Notes: generated by a model from the letters alone, not told the origin. Counted from the first letter of the stretch, positions 9,900 through 21,650 are shown. The stretch is DNA of 64,000 bases from Sclerodactyla briareus (GCA_026419785.1 JAODTK010004320.1:124001-188000); one strand, 5' to 3'. Numbers and translations are program-made.

Positions 9900-12830
9900 A
9901 CAACCATAGCTCTATGGTACAGTTATAGTGGACTTCGTTTTTTATGTCGTGCGTCAGTTTAGGTGTGTATTGCGCATATGTCTAGTGTTATTATCTTGTC
10001 ATCCTATTACAAGCACTGTCAATTTCCTTAATGGACTAAAGTTTATCTACAAATCTTCTCTCTGATTTCGGTAATGAAAATAATGGGGGGTGAAAAACGG
10101 TCAATTCAAATAAACTTTAAAAAAATGACAGCCTATGCTTGTACCCAATACACTTGATTTTCCTTCGTTTCAAGACTTCTGAATTCCCATTTATCATTGG
10201 TCTTGGAAATAACACGATATTTAATATTACTGTAGATCATTAAGTGGTGGTAAGTGACTTTGAATGTCAGTAGCGGTAGTATTGCGTCACTTGCGCTGAT
10301 ATCCATTTTGGAAATCTGTCTACCAAACGTTTTTACCACAAGTTTTAGACAATGAAATAGATTATTCTGCGCGCCATGTGATCGCCCTACAACACCACCA
10401 TCAATTTCATACCAGTTCGTTAAAAAAAAAAAATAATAATGATAAAAATCATAATAGGTTGATAGCAGCAAAGGTCAATGCGGATCTCTATCATAGGGGG
10501 GGGGGATGTCTAGAAGGAGTCGTTAACAGAGTAGCATGAGTTGGTAAAGAGACGTAGCGAAAAGAAATAACGACTTTCATAATAAAGACCAGCTTCTTTC
10601 TGCTTATGCTGGGCACTTCTGATGCAGCTACGAAAGCTACGTCAGCCAATTGTGTTACTGTCAGCAACGAAAGACGGTGATCTCTCGTTTCTCTACGTAT
10701 CCACTTCAAAATACTCACATTGTTGTGCCTCAAATGGATAAGCCCAGGATTATCTCAGGGATCTACTGCATAGGAGCGAGCCAAGAAGGGAAATACAGTC
10801 TAGTTCGAAGTCAATCTTGTGTCCTAGGCCAGGTACAAGAAAATAAGCTAAGACAACTTTCGTTCAAATCACAACTCAAGACGCGCATAGATAAAAATGT
10901 TGGGTAATCGTGCGCTCAATTAGTTTATTATTCTTGTTTATTCATTCGGGTTCCGTCATTGACGTATCTCACAACGTCCATCGTAGTAACCTCTGGTGAC
11001 AATCCACCGTTGACTTGGTTCGTCAGTCTCTAACATATCAAGTATTTTAAATTCCATATAGCTGGTGTGCACAACTTTTAAGTGCATTGTACAGATAGCG
11101 TATGTAGTGTACACCACGATTCTTGAGCTTTTCGGCTATCAAGCATTGTATGGTTACGAAAAAAAAACGCCACGCAGTACGTACCAACTGAAAATTCAGG
11201 CCTTTGTATGTTTCGACCGGGGTGAGCAATAAAAGTTAAGGTTAGGTAGGCTGTATAGGCCATTACTACTCGCCATGGCAAATGTTCTGACGACCATCTT
11301 AGCGACCGATATGTTCTTTGTATAGAAGAGTAAGAGAGGAATGCGTGTCGATTATGGTCGGTTAATAAAGCATCGTCGACCTCGAATCAACAGACTGCAC
11401 TTCCCTTTAGACGTACGTGTAGGCTCACTCGTGTGTTATGTTAGTCAAAATAACTCGAGCACCAATAAGTACAGCGGTACAATAGTTAGGAGATTCATGC
11501 GGGGGGGGGTGGGGATTCCCAGGAAGTAAGTCTGTTGAAAAATAAGACACAATCAACAATATTTAATGTGGTCATTCACGCATCACAAAAATACCCACAA
11601 CCGCGTCACTAGCGAAGGAACACTGTAAGGACATAGATTTTGAATAACTTCAAGAATCTACAGACGGAGACGAGTGTTCGGTTGTTAACCGGGTTGACTG
11701 TACATACCGCGACCCTGTGTGATACGTTCAATTGGGCTCGTCAAGAAATACCTATATTACTCATTTATGAATTCCTTTCCAACAGAACTCAGAGGTGGGG
11801 TAGCTCCTTCGTCCTATTCTCCTCTCTTCGTGGTCAGTATTAATACTGACCCCAATTATTTTATCTTTAAGTTCTGCTCCAATCAATAGTCAATGGGAGT
11901 CGTCTGTCTGAAGAATTCCCGCGTGCGACACTACTGTATTATTCCACACAAGCCATGGGTAGAAAAGGGATGAGTCATGTATGAGTATGGGGCCAATCAG
12001 GCTACAGAAGAGGAAAGAGATGCAACCGCTCGAACGAAAACTCCAGGAAACCCTAAGACAGAGCAATCCACATCCTGATTCCCTTCAGATGGGATGACAG
12101 CATAGAAGTGTGTTATTGCTGTCTGTCGTAGAGGTTCGGAAGAGTAAACGAGTTCTGATTGCTATACTTTTTGTTTTCAGTTGGTAGAGCATCGGCACAA
12201 TGAACGTTCGGGCCAAAACGCAATCAAAACCGCCCATGCATTCTGTCGAATCATCATCATAGACTTGAATATATTCGCCCCCAATTCCCGGCCGACCGAA
12301 CCAGAAGATGCAACCCGTTTTCGAAGTCAAAGATTAACTCATCTATGGATTCCAGTGAGAAGGGCAACTCGCGAACGTTTATCTGTCCAAGGCTGTGTTT
12401 GACCTAAACCCCTGTACCTGTCCACTGTGTTAACTGTTGCCGACTTCTATGGAGCAAAAAGTTGACCTACTGTACGAGGGTTGGATTAATGACTCCGTGC
12501 GTGGAACATAAACATACCTCCTGATTCACCTACACTAATTGAACGTCCTTACTGGAGTCCGGATGCAAGACGCCCTGCAAAGTCCCCCGGGAAGAAGCTC
12601 ACAATGTGCATGATCGTCGCATCTCCTACTCTTGACTATAGAGCTTCCATCCATCAGTGTATGCTCTGGCTTGGTATCTATTTAAAACGGTGCTTCAGAA
12701 ACAGCAAGATACCAATAACTGGGAAAAAGGCATCCCCAAACTGATTCCTAGATTGAGGATTCGACTTCATTGGAACTATCGACTGAGGCCTATCTCTCCT
12801 TACCAACAATATACAGAAAATATACACACA
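9900..12830. other. Mostly unexplained; one candidate exon
   Basis: No domain was recognised. The best candidate coding piece is minus-strand 12085-12330, whose frame contains GRPGIGGEYIQVYDDDSTE and CMGGFDCVLART. Its composition is protein-like with two cysteines, and it lies about 0.5 kb downstream of the signal-peptide-like exon at 12.9 kb on the same strand. The plus strand has a good AG acceptor (TTTTTGTTTTCAG) at 12180, so the opposite orientation is also possible. Function unknown. A-run and G-run at 10423-10435 and 10497-10505. Confidence 0.25.
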
Positions 12831-12849
12831 CACAAAGACTCCCCTATGC

Positions 12850-12971
12850 GTGATCATGCATTGGACCATGCCATCACCGAAATAATAGACGTCCAAGTTT
12901 TCAAAGACACAAAGCATGGGTGATAGAACCGAGCAATACACAAGTGCCAACACGATGAGAAAAGTCATTGG
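12850..12971 (-). CDS. Putative signal-peptide exon, copy 1
   Basis: Minus-strand frame starting MTFLIVLALVYCSVLS, a typical hydrophobic secretion signal, then LDVYYFGDGMVQCMITHR. The paralogous exon at 22.0 kb also starts with Met and a hydrophobic stretch, while the rest differs, which suggests selection for a signal peptide in a secreted protein. In the paralogue the exon ends at a strong donor (ATAG then GTAAGT). Here the same point reads ATAGGGGAGT, so the donor is lost or misread. The upstream Met at 12992 adds GTSGSTP before the signal, so the internal Met is the better start. No known family recognised. Confidence 0.4.
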
Positions 12972-13612
12972 GGTGCTGCCTGAAGTACCCACCGGAAATT
13001 GAAAATGGCCTGCCCGTTATTTATGTAAATAGCCCTCCAATACAAGGCTGTGAAACTAAAGGAGCGTCAGTACAAACCTGACGTTTTTCCGATTCCCGTT
13101 ACGGAGTCCCTGTGGAGTAGTTGGTGTGTGGTGAGCAGGATTGAAACGTATCCATCCCTTTACTCCGAGCTCCGATCCAAGCTTACAGTTGGTATTCAAT
13201 AACAAGACAGGAAACCGGCTATCGGTGTATGCGGCACATTGTGGTGGACCACATTTGTTCATTGACTATGAACATGGTGCGTCAATAAGGGGGGAGGGTT
13301 TGTGATCTGGTCATTGGACGTGTAAATTGAATCTATTAGGCAATAGAGAGATGATGCGGGCAAGATTCTTGAAGGCCATTGTTTTCATCGCGCGCATTTG
13401 CACTTGGGCAGTCGATTAGTTTTCGACTTGTTTCACCGGATGTGTATTTGCCCCCATGGGTTGGACCTGTGTTTACTTACGTTTTCAAACTTCTGGAGTT
13501 CATCCTTACTAATCTTCGAATTTAAAAAATAGGCACAGGCAGATCGCAGATACAATTATTTACGGGTCCTGAATCACGCTCCACGGCATCTAAGAAAGTA
13601 CAAGGAAACCCT

Positions 13613-14303
13613 CATGGGGTGCCGCCAGGGGATTTCCCCGACGGGGGGCCGAGTTCCCCGACGGGGGAGGGGGCCGAGTTCCCCGACGAGGCTCCCCCCT
13701 ACCCCCTAGGTCAAAAACTGCATTTTTTATGTTTCATGGTTTGAACATTTTTCTTGAAGAAAAAAAAACGTAAAAAAGGAAATACACATTGTGGAGGGCA
13801 ATGTTTACGTTCAATAGCTTCCCACTCAACCAGGCGCCCTTATTAGTAGAATAGGGTCAGGTATCGATAACTGCACAGGAAATACCTTGGCACTGCGGTC
13901 GTGAAAGCACACACTCGAGAACGAGCATCCTCCCACAAAGAATTGTAACCGTAATCTCTTGCCGGGACATTTCGAAGATATCCATTAGGCTTAGGTATCC
14001 TATCTATATATGCAACAATTGTATAGTCTGTAGGAAGATGGTTACGCTGATCTAAACTCGAGCGAGGAAGCTTGGCAATACTGCAGGAAAAGATATGAGG
14101 CGCGCGAAAGGCGCCGAAAAAATTTTCAGCTTCAAGATAGGAATTTTCACTATAAAGAAAAATTGGAAACTATATACTGTCGAAGCAAAAAAAGCCTCGT
14201 CGGGGGGACGAGATGGGAAAAATTCCCCGACGTGGGGGGCCAAGCGTGCCCGACGGGGGCATGGCCCCCCTGCCCCCCCCCCCCCGATGGAGCCACCCCT
14301 TGA
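13613..14303. mobile_element. hAT-like non-autonomous DNA transposon, unit 1 copy
   Basis: This block of about 690 bp is present in copy 1 of the segmental duplication and absent from copy 2, where GGAACTCCCCACATTACCC is continuous. The left end resembles GGGGTGCCGCCAGGGG and the right end AGCCACCCCTTGA, followed by GAACTCCC. CCGACGGGG motifs are inverted near the two ends. There is no transposase. The 8-base flank is clearer in unit 2. Assignment to hAT rests on TSD length only. Confidence 0.55.
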
Positions 14304-14609
14304 GAACTCCCCACAATTACCGGCTATTGACTTACACGCTAAATTGCTTCCTTCGATGAGCTGCTGGGCCCAGGAGGACGTTTCGCGCAGAGATGAGTCA
14401 CCGACGCACTTTCGAACGATTTCCTCATATATAGTGACCCATCGAACAGAATTTATGGACGTTTTCAAACGTAATTAATAATTACATTTCAAACTTATGG
14501 AGGCATTCCTACTAATCTTCGATGTAAAAAATAGGCACAGCAGATCGCAGATACATATATTTACAGGGTTCTGAATCACGCTCACGCTTCTAGAAATACA
14601 AGAACTCCC

Positions 14610-15263
14610 AGTGGGCGCCAGGATTTACCCGACGGGGGTCCGAGTTCCCCGACGGGGGAAGGGGCCGAGTCCCGACGAGGCTCCACCCTACCCCCTAGGT
14701 CAAAACCTGCATTTTTTATGTTTTCATTTTTTGAACATTTTGTGAAAAAAAAAAAAAAGAAAAAATGAAATAACTTGGGAGGGCAATGTTTACTTCAATA
14801 GCTTCCCACTAACCAGCGCCCCTATTAGTGAATGGGTCAGGTGATCCCGATAACTGCACAGGAAATACCTTGGCACTGCGTTGTGAAAGCCACCACCGAG
14901 AAAGAGCATCCTCACACAAAGAATTGAAACGTTAATCTCTGCAGGGACATTTCAAAGAGATCAATTAGGCTAGGTATATATCTATATATGCACGATTGTA
15001 TCGTGTAGGAAGATGGTTACGTGATCTTAACTCGAGAGAGGGCATTGGCAATACTGCAGAAAGATATGAGGCGCGCGAAGCTCGCCCAAAATGTTCAGCT
15101 TCAATATAGGATTTTCACTAATAAAGAATTGGAAATATAACTGCGAAGCAAAAAGAGCCCTCGTCGGGGGACAGAGGGAAAAATTCCCCGACGGGGGCCA
15201 AGCTTGCCCCGACTGGGGGCATGGCCCCCCTGCCCCCCCCCCCCCCGCTGGCGCCACCCTTGA
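14610..15263. mobile_element. hAT-like non-autonomous DNA transposon, unit 2 copy
   Basis: The element begins AGTGGGCGCCAGGATT and ends GCTGGCGCCACCCTTGA. It is flanked by a perfect 8-base direct repeat GAACTCCC (14602-14609 and 15264-15271). The unoccupied paralogous site at about 24400 has GAACTCCC once. The ends share an inverted GGCGCCA core. The right subterminal region is a long C-run. Non-coding, about 654 bp. The insertion predates the local tandem duplication because both units have it. Confidence 0.65.
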
Positions 15264-15689
15264 GAACTCCCAACAATTACCCGGCCTATTGACGTACACG
15301 CTAATTGCTTCCTTCGTGAGCTGCTGGGCCCGGAGAATTTTTCGCCAGAGATGAGTCACCGACCACTTTCGAACGATTTACCTCATATATAGCTGACTCC
15401 ATCTGAACAGAATTTTAAACTGACGTTTTTTCAAAAACTTTATTAACTAATTAACATTTTACCCGACATCTTCGAATGAAAGCCTTAAGAGTTATACCCA
15501 AGATAACGATTCGCTAATGCGCCGAATCAATTGAGTACACCATTCTAGCCGCCCCAGCAATTGCATAGCCTACAGAGGTGTTTTGTCTACTCAATCCATC
15601 GCTTCTTGCTTGCTTGATGCATGTAAACTGCTCAAAAGCTTAGCCAATCAAGCAAAGACGAATTTGGAATAATATTGGGTCTTTGAAGA

Positions 15690-15723
15690 ATTCACCATCA
15701 ACACACCCCCCTCCCCCCCCCCT
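15690..15723. repeat. C-rich run
   Basis: Long C/CT run between CAACACA and CTCTCAAACAC; simple sequence. Confidence 0.8.
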
Positions 15724-16379
15724 CTCAAACACATTATCTTCATCAAGGCCGCCGCCATGTCAATGTCAAATTAACATTAACATGCTTTGCTCTATATACA
15801 GTACAGTACAGTCGGTAGCTTAGAAAGCGTTAGGGTAAACCCATCATCCAGCTCACTCAGCTGTGAGTCCGTGCATAATCAAGTTGAGCTCGATTCCTGC
15901 AAGAGACCATAATTCCGGCGAAAAATGGAGAAATACAAGTAGGTTAGCAAAATTGAATTGGATCCCTCGAATATTTACTGAGTGCCCAAATTTTCCAGTG
16001 AATGCCCCAAAATGTAGTGGTTTGTCCATAGGTACTGTAGGCCTACATGAACTTCAATGGGGAGCCTAAATTTCCACCAGCAATAGGAGGCGAAAATCTG
16101 TCGCGGTGTATACATTATTCTAGCTTTAACTACACCCACCCCTCCCTCGATATCCTAGGGGTGAGGTAGTCTTCCGCTACATTTTGAGGATACACCTTTT
16201 GGCTTCTCGATTTTGTTGTCATATTTTGGTCGCGCGAAACTTTATACCTGCGTCTTGCATGTGTCATGCACTCTGGCCAACTTTTTTCAAATGGTCCACT
16301 ATCTCTGGGTAATTTTACCAGGGAGTTCATTAGCTTATCCATAGTTTCTTTGTGCATGGATCGAAGGGCGCTAACCCTC

Positions 16380-16595
16380 AAGAGTGGTCCAGACTTTGAC
16401 TGCAGTTGATACTGTAGTTGAAAACCCATTTCAGTGAACTGGTGCTGATGGAAAAAAGCCTGAAGGTAAATGCAGTCCAATGTCTTCCGCCAGGCTCGCA
16501 ATACACTGCAGTCGCAGTGACCCTGGCTGGCAGGCTCCAAACCGGCAACCCACACCTGATGACTGAGAGCCCGAACCACTCGTCTTTATCCCAAC
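16380..16595 (-). mobile_element. tRNA-derived SINE candidate
   Basis: Read on the minus strand, the sequence has a pol III box A-like TGGTTCGGGCTC (16567-16578) and, 23 bases on, a box B-like GGTTTGGAGCC (16533-16543). This is the spacing of a tRNA promoter. A non-tRNA body follows (AGGGTCACTGCGACTGCAG, then GCATTTACCTTCAGGCTTTT). No CCA end or cloverleaf gene is evident, so this is a SINE head, not a tRNA gene. The 149- and 73-codon minus-strand frames across it are fortuitous. Confidence 0.5.
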
Positions 16596-16698
16596 TCAAT
16601 CATATTTGCTAATTGGCTATGTGACCTAATTAAGTCATCTGAGGTATTGGAGGCATACTGGTGAAGATGACTGCAATGCATCAATGGGCCTTCGAACC

Positions 16699-16712
16699 TG
16701 GGGGGGGGGGGT
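16699..16712. repeat. G-run
   Basis: Simple G run, possibly the end of a small dispersed element; no partner end identified. Confidence 0.8.
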
Positions 16713-16959
16713 GGGTGACTTTAACAAACTGTACTTTTTTAGCGGCGAAGTCATTGCCCACACACATTGGTTAATACCCTCCCCCACTTCGCAGTGTTGG
16801 ATGACGGCCTGTGCCAATGCATACACTATCACGTGAGTGAGAGGGGTCCCTTCCCTTGTCTACAAAGGATGCCGCAGCACATTACAAAGAATTCATTTTG
16901 GATTATATTCAGTCATCGAGGGACATCGGTTAACAACATTAGGTTCATCCTGTTGTCAG

Positions 16960-17150
16960 TGGTGATGTTGTGGCATTGTCATCTTGAGGGTCGAGTATGC
17001 CTGCCTACCCCTCGTTTGTCCCTGATCCAAGCCTGGTGCTGATGCGCCAGCGAGGGGGAAACCCAGCGAGAAAGCAACAGGTTCCATTTCCAAGTCCTTG
17101 GTATGAATCGAAACCCCGGTCTCTACGATTGTGCCACCACTCGGATTAAT
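16960..17150 (-). mobile_element. tRNA-derived SINE candidate
   Basis: The minus strand carries a box A-like TGGTGGCACAATCG (17126-17139) followed by TAGAGACCGG and a box B-like GGTTTCGATTCA (17104-17115), then a body of about 130 bases. This is the plan of a tRNA-headed SINE. The tail end is not clear. The open frame on this strand is not considered coding. Confidence 0.5.
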
Positions 17151-17217
17151 ACCTGTGTTCTGGATAGATAGAATAACATGAACAAACAGGGTCATGTTCT
17201 AATTAACTGTGACAGAA

Positions 17218-17410
17218 ATTGACTGCGCATGCAACTTGACTTGGAACAATGTGACTTGGTGACTTATGGACGTGAGACAATTTTTTTTGACTGACTCAAC
17301 TTGCAAGAAAATGAGGCGACTTGTGACGTGACCTGACGGGAAAATGATCGACTTGCGACTTGACTCGAATTGATGATGATGACTTGTGATTGACGAAAAG
17401 TGACTAGTCA
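17218..17410. repeat. Degenerate GACTTG minisatellite
   Basis: GACTTG, GACTTGTGA and TGACTTGG recur more than ten times with irregular spacing. Low-complexity tandem repeat; no coding potential. Confidence 0.8.
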
Positions 17411-17442
17411 ACACTCGGAAATAAGGGCGGATATATCAGTAA

Positions 17443-18841
17443 AGCGCTGTTCACACGTTGTGCGGGATACGATACGATTACGAAAAATGATCGGCTGGAG
17501 GTTCACCCCTGTGGCGATAAAAATGTCGTACGATAATTTTATCGGACGTCTCGGCGCCTAACTTAACGGAGAAGTAGTGGGATTTTAGTTGAGAGAAGCA
17601 CCAGTTTTCCCCCCCCTTTTGGGGTTTGTCGCTTCAGGCGGTGGAATAGATTGGTCGGCAGCTTTTTTGGAGTACCAAGAATTGGTAATTTCAAAGCAAT
17701 TGAAGCTTGTGTTTTTCTCAGTACTCGTAGGAGGCTTGGAGAGCGTAGTTGACGATCCCGAATCAGACAGCTGACTTCACCATCACCGCCTACCCTTCCG
17801 TTTATACCAACCCAGTCCCTTAATTAGCACCGGTATCCAATAATGCGGCGAAGTGATGTAGTAAAGAAAGCATTCAGTCATTGAGTCATCTTCAGCCACA
17901 ACAAGCCATGTAAAATAATGCCTACGGCTCCACCTTGTACCATACTACTTCCTCACTGATCTACACGACACAATCAACTTGGCGCTAAATCGACATTTAC
18001 CACCAATACCCACCCATACCCCCCCCCACCCCCCCCCCCCATGGTCTTATTTCGTTTGCCTCTTTTCGTTTCTATTCCCCCGCCTCCTTCTCACATGAGG
18101 GTAAGTGCAGTTTCCGCCACTACGTCAGGCTGTGGGTCTAGACCTTCTGAAAAACCCTTCTACTCTGGCTCCGCCTCAACATCCAACAACCTCCCCCCTC
18201 CTCTGGTCACTCATACCAACCGCTATCCCCTGCCTTTTGCATGCAACATGACCCGCCCATTGTCTCACTGGTCACGCTACTATCGTATATGGGAAGGACC
18301 ATGAATTCGAACTGAAATAATGGTTCGTAGGTCCCGTGCATGGCGGCAAATGGGCAGAAATCTCATTCCGAGGCCGATTCTTCCCCGCTAACGCCTACCC
18401 ACAACATTCATCAAAACCCCGATTTTATCACTAAAACCCCTTTTCACGCCAACTTTCCCCCAATAAGAGCCCATTTGGCGTTCCATACTCTTTGCAGAAT
18501 TGCGCAAGTTTATCACTGCATTGCGCAATTTATCGCATCCGATAATTTCATCGTACGATAAAAGTTGAAATATTTCAACTCGACGTCCGATAAATTTATC
18601 GTATCGTATCGTATCGTATCGTATCGTATCGTATCGTATCGTATCGCACAGGTGTGAACACTCCTATTGAAAATAACACTTTTTAACTCGACGTCCGATA
18701 AATTTATCGTATCGTATCGTATCGTATCGTATCGTATCGTATCGCACAGGTGTGAACACTCCTATTGAAAATAACACTTTTTAACTCGACGTCCGATAAA
18801 TTTATCGTATCGTATCGCATCGCACAAGTGTGAACAGCCCT
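17443..18841. mobile_element. Harbinger-like non-autonomous DNA transposon
   Basis: The left end reads AGCGCTGTTCACACGTTGTG. The right end, reverse-complemented, reads AGGGCTGTTCACACTTGTG, so the terminal inverted repeats match over about 19 bases with small differences. An inner inverted block (TTTATCGGACGTC, at 17538-17550 on the left) matches GACGTCCGATAAA on the right. TAA directly flanks both sides (17440-17442 and 18842-18844). A 3-base TWA duplication with a GGGCTGTTCACAC-type end fits PIF/Harbinger. The 1.4 kb interior has no transposase motif, only C-rich stretches and a short 87-codon frame, so the element is non-autonomous. The right end is expanded into a tandem array. Confidence 0.7.
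18577..18841. repeat. Tandem copies of the transposon right end with (GTATC)n runs
   Basis: Three units begin at about 18577, 18684 and 18783. Each reads AACTCGACGTCCGATAAA, then a run of GTATC pentamers of different length (longest about ten), then CGCACAGGTGTGAACA. The last is the true terminus. The first two units add CTCCTATTGAAAATAACAC before the next. A 16-base perfect palindrome, GTTGAAATATTTCAAC, lies just before the array (18564-18579). Confidence 0.9.
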
Positions 18842-18844
18842 TAA

Positions 18845-19435
18845 CTTTTGAAACTCCTTTCAAAGGAATTCTGGCTCTCCCTGACATCATGTCAATAAAA
18901 TTTTCTCTATCATCATAGCCCGAGAGTTTGTAAAGATTTTTACGTGCGACGAATTCGCTGGTATTGTAGTCGCTCTGAACAGATCGCAACACTTACGTAG
19001 TTGGTTTGCAGTCACTTTGTAGAATGTTCGTCGATAAAATTCTTATTTGAAACATGTATCTTTCCGTATGGGATTGTGAAACAACCGTAGCATAATAAAT
19101 ATCTAATTACATTCATTTAAAGTGATGGAATGAATCACATGATATGGACTTGCTGGACTAAATGTGGTAATTCGGCTTTTTCTAGCCACATTATTTGTCA
19201 CCTTTGGCCGGTCATAGGCAGAATGTGCTACTTGTCCCTTCTGGGGTGCCATAGTTATATGGAATCGCAGAATTGGTTTTCTTTGCTGTACTCCTATCGA
19301 AATTTTATTGCCGTCATTCTAAGGTCATTCCTCACCCGACAACCCTGAAGTAACGAGGTCTCGCCCATGCTCGCACCTAGCCGAGGCTGATGGCAGACAC
19401 TGTGCTACACACCTATTATATGCTGCATCGTATAA
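18845..19435. other. No recognisable feature
   Basis: AT-rich, with short frames only (72-76 codons), and nothing identified. Confidence 0.4.
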
Positions 19436-20560
19436 CGATATGTTAGGCTGTTTATATTGGTGAGTAAGATTTTATCTATGTATTGGTGCTAATAACCCCT
19501 GAATGTTCAGTGTGATTGTACACCTTGTTGACCTGGGGTGTGTATAGATCCCTTTATACTGCTATAAGATATGCGCCATATCAGGAGTTGACAGATACTG
19601 TATGATACAGCCTTATCACAGCTTCATGCTGCTCATTTTCAATCATGTGTGGTTGATACATTAGCTAAGGTGTGTTAGCCTAGCTATGTGTGGGGAATAG
19701 GTTGCAAGCCTATTTGTGACCCACAGGGTGCATAGTGGATACCTGTAATTTGCATATTAGGACAGTGCATTAATTATGTATTGAAGTATTGTATTAACGT
19801 ATCGCATAGTAGGATGCCAGTGTGTGTTCATTGTGCGGAAGTTGGGCATGATTTAGTATTATAGCCGAGAGACATGATAGTTAGTTTGATCAATTGCTAG
19901 GGTTATAATAAAACCCGCTAAAATGCGGGATTGCCGAGGAATATGTACACAAGATTGATAAATGCGACATCCCCTGCTTTGGTGCAAGCAGGTTTGTTGG
20001 ATGTATAAGATATGTGTATGGTGGGCAGATTGGTGTCTGTATTGGCCCAACCAGTAGGAGGCAAAGCTGGATTGCCGGGTATTCTGCCTTTAGCCATCTT
20101 ACAAACTATTTTATGAATCGGTTGTGATCTTGAATATCACTTTTGTGTAAGTGTTTTGATGTATTGTCGTATTCCATGGCACTATTTGAGTGAAGGAGAT
20201 ATTAGGGTTTACAAGAGAGATGTTCAGACATGTATTGTTGTATCATGTTGTAGGTTCTCCCTCGGTCTTGGAAGGACGATCCCTGATCCTGAGAGGCTCG
20301 CCCCGTATAACTTAGTAGTGATCTGAGTCTGTTTTCCTGCCAACCCTGTTCTTTTCCTGTCGGCATGCTTCCTGCATGAACCCCTGTACTACTGGTCTGG
20401 TAAATGCATAATAAAAGCTGGCTACTGTACAACCTGACTCCGGTCGTCTTTAGCCGACGAGCTCTCGGGGGTCGCCCCTCTCGGCTAGCCGTTCTCACTA
20501 TACACTGTACCCCCCACCACGACCCCAGCTGTGTGTGTGCCCTTGATTCGGTTACTGGAC
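19436..20560 (+). mobile_element. Possible solo LTR
   Basis: The 1.1 kb non-coding stretch has LTR-like organisation. There is a TGTTAGG start near 19440, and an AATAAA at about 20410 followed within 80 bases by a G/C-rich stem (GAGCTCTCGGGGGTCGCCC) and a TATACACTGTA near the far end. No second copy, protein domain, primer-binding site or target duplication was found in the window, so the call rests on composition and the poly-A signal position only. Confidence 0.25.
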
Positions 20561-21650
20561 GGTGGTAAATACATGGGCAAATGCAAGTCTGCCAGGTCAT
20601 GGAAAAAGTGGCCACAATATTGACAAATGATCAGCTACCAAAGGCGTCTGCTTATTGCATGTTCATACAGTACATACTACATTCCAGTCTTGGAAGCCAA
20701 AGCCTGTCCCTGAGTGCCGCGTGTTCTCTCAACTTTGTGAGAACACGTGTTTGATTGTCTCCGGTGACTAGACTTCAATTATATCCCCATGCATCTTGGC
20801 TTAGGGGGACGGTGGCTGGAGCCTCTCTCGTTCACCCCTCCCCCCCCCCCCTCCACACACACTCATGATAAAATGCATGGGCTATACAATATCGGCTTTT
20901 ACTGCCCCACCCTTGGAACTCCCCCTCCCTAGAATAAAAAATCCGACTACACCACTGCCGCGATGATATACGGGCTAAAAAAGAGGACGCACAACCTAGC
21001 AGAGCAAATTACTCTCATGGCACCTGGGGGCCCGGGACTATAATATTTTACACACAGTAAGCATCAGCTTTCCATAGAACCCCCAGATTCTTCCACAAAA
21101 TTTACATTAGTGGGCCCTAACATTGTAAATTCAATAGACAACATCAGCTAACCATGAGATCATCACACGAGCCTTGTCTTCATTCTAATGATTTTCTCCA
21201 GTATGCAGCATCATTTGTATGATCCCAATAATAGCCGCATGTTGATATCGAAGCGAGATTTTACGCTAAAATCTCTCATGAATCCATTTTCTCTCATCAA
21301 GACTGATGTTACCAGTAGCTTTGGTTGGATGAAGCTCATATACCTGGTATGTGGGTATGTGGGTTTCTCATATTGAGTACATGCTCTGAGAGTCCAGCAC
21401 CAAGGTTTTCTGCATTCTCATTTTCATGATAATTATATGAGACTTGCTATTATTAACATATTGTGCTAAATCACAGAAAGCACAAAGTCACTACCAGTGT
21501 TTTGAGTACGGATACAGCGGGTGAGGTAATCCAAAGAAGGCCTGAAACTCTGGCCGGACTTACTACGTAGGTAATAATCCCCAAAATTCAAGATTGTTCT
21601 TCAAAAAGTCTCATGATTGCCCATGAAAGGGCATTCAAACAAACGAATGG
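20560..21650. other. Intergenic, no gene seen
   Basis: A short perfect hairpin lies at about 20719-20748 (CGTGTTCTC / GAGAACACG). A C-run at 20837-20853 is followed by element-like sequence. No coding region recognised. Confidence 0.4.

Larger units (their letters stand above)
13480..15430. repeat. Tandem duplication, about 1.0 kb x 2
   Basis: Unit 1 (about 13480-14475) and unit 2 (about 14480-15430) are collinear throughout. Shared anchors include CAGATCGCAGATACA, the CCCCGACGGGG blocks, GATAACTGCACAGGAAATAC, GAAGATGGTTACG and ATATGAGGCGCGCGAA. The offset is about 960-1000 bases. The two differ by frequent 1-3 base indels, many in homopolymers. The open frames here (including the 138-codon and 127-codon ones) are not conserved in frame between the units, so they are not genes. 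Confidence 0.9.
12830..16070. repeat. Segmental duplication, copy 1
   Basis: The segment aligns by eye, with many small differences, to 21950-25645 in the same orientation. Anchors are ATGCGTGAT, GACAGGAAACCG, AGGCACAG-CAGATCGCAGATAC, GCTAAATTGCTTCCTTCGAT, TAAACTGCTCAAAAG and GTTAGGGTAAACCCATCATC (both ends and middle). Copy 1 has an internal tandem duplication and a transposon insertion missing from copy 2. Copy 2 has an extra 1.7 kb at 22.33-24.05 kb. The duplication includes a probable first coding exon and the sequence 5' of it. Confidence 0.85.

Noticed and set aside
9443-9907. 154-codon minus-strand frame
   Set aside because: Runs through the CATA microsatellite (Met-Tyr-Val-Cys repeats) and a G-run; no domain.
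14052-14478. Overlapping 138- and 127-codon frames on both strands
   Set aside because: Lie across a non-coding transposon with Pro/Gly runs; not conserved in frame in the tandem unit at 15.0-15.4 kb.
15800-15910. GAGCTCGATTCC as a box B of another SINE
   Set aside because: Present in both segmental copies, but no box A at the right distance.
16130-16599. 149-codon minus-strand frame
   Set aside because: Its N-terminal part is a pol III box A/box B SINE head, and the rest has no recognisable domain.
18600-18830. CRISPR-like regular repeats
   Set aside because: Repeats are transposon ends with pentamer slippage runs, not repeats with unique spacers, and the genome is animal.
20719-20748. 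CGTGTTCTC/GAGAACACG hairpin as terminator or histone stem-loop
   Set aside because: No T-run, no adjacent histone gene; a 9-base stem is expected by chance in 64 kb.
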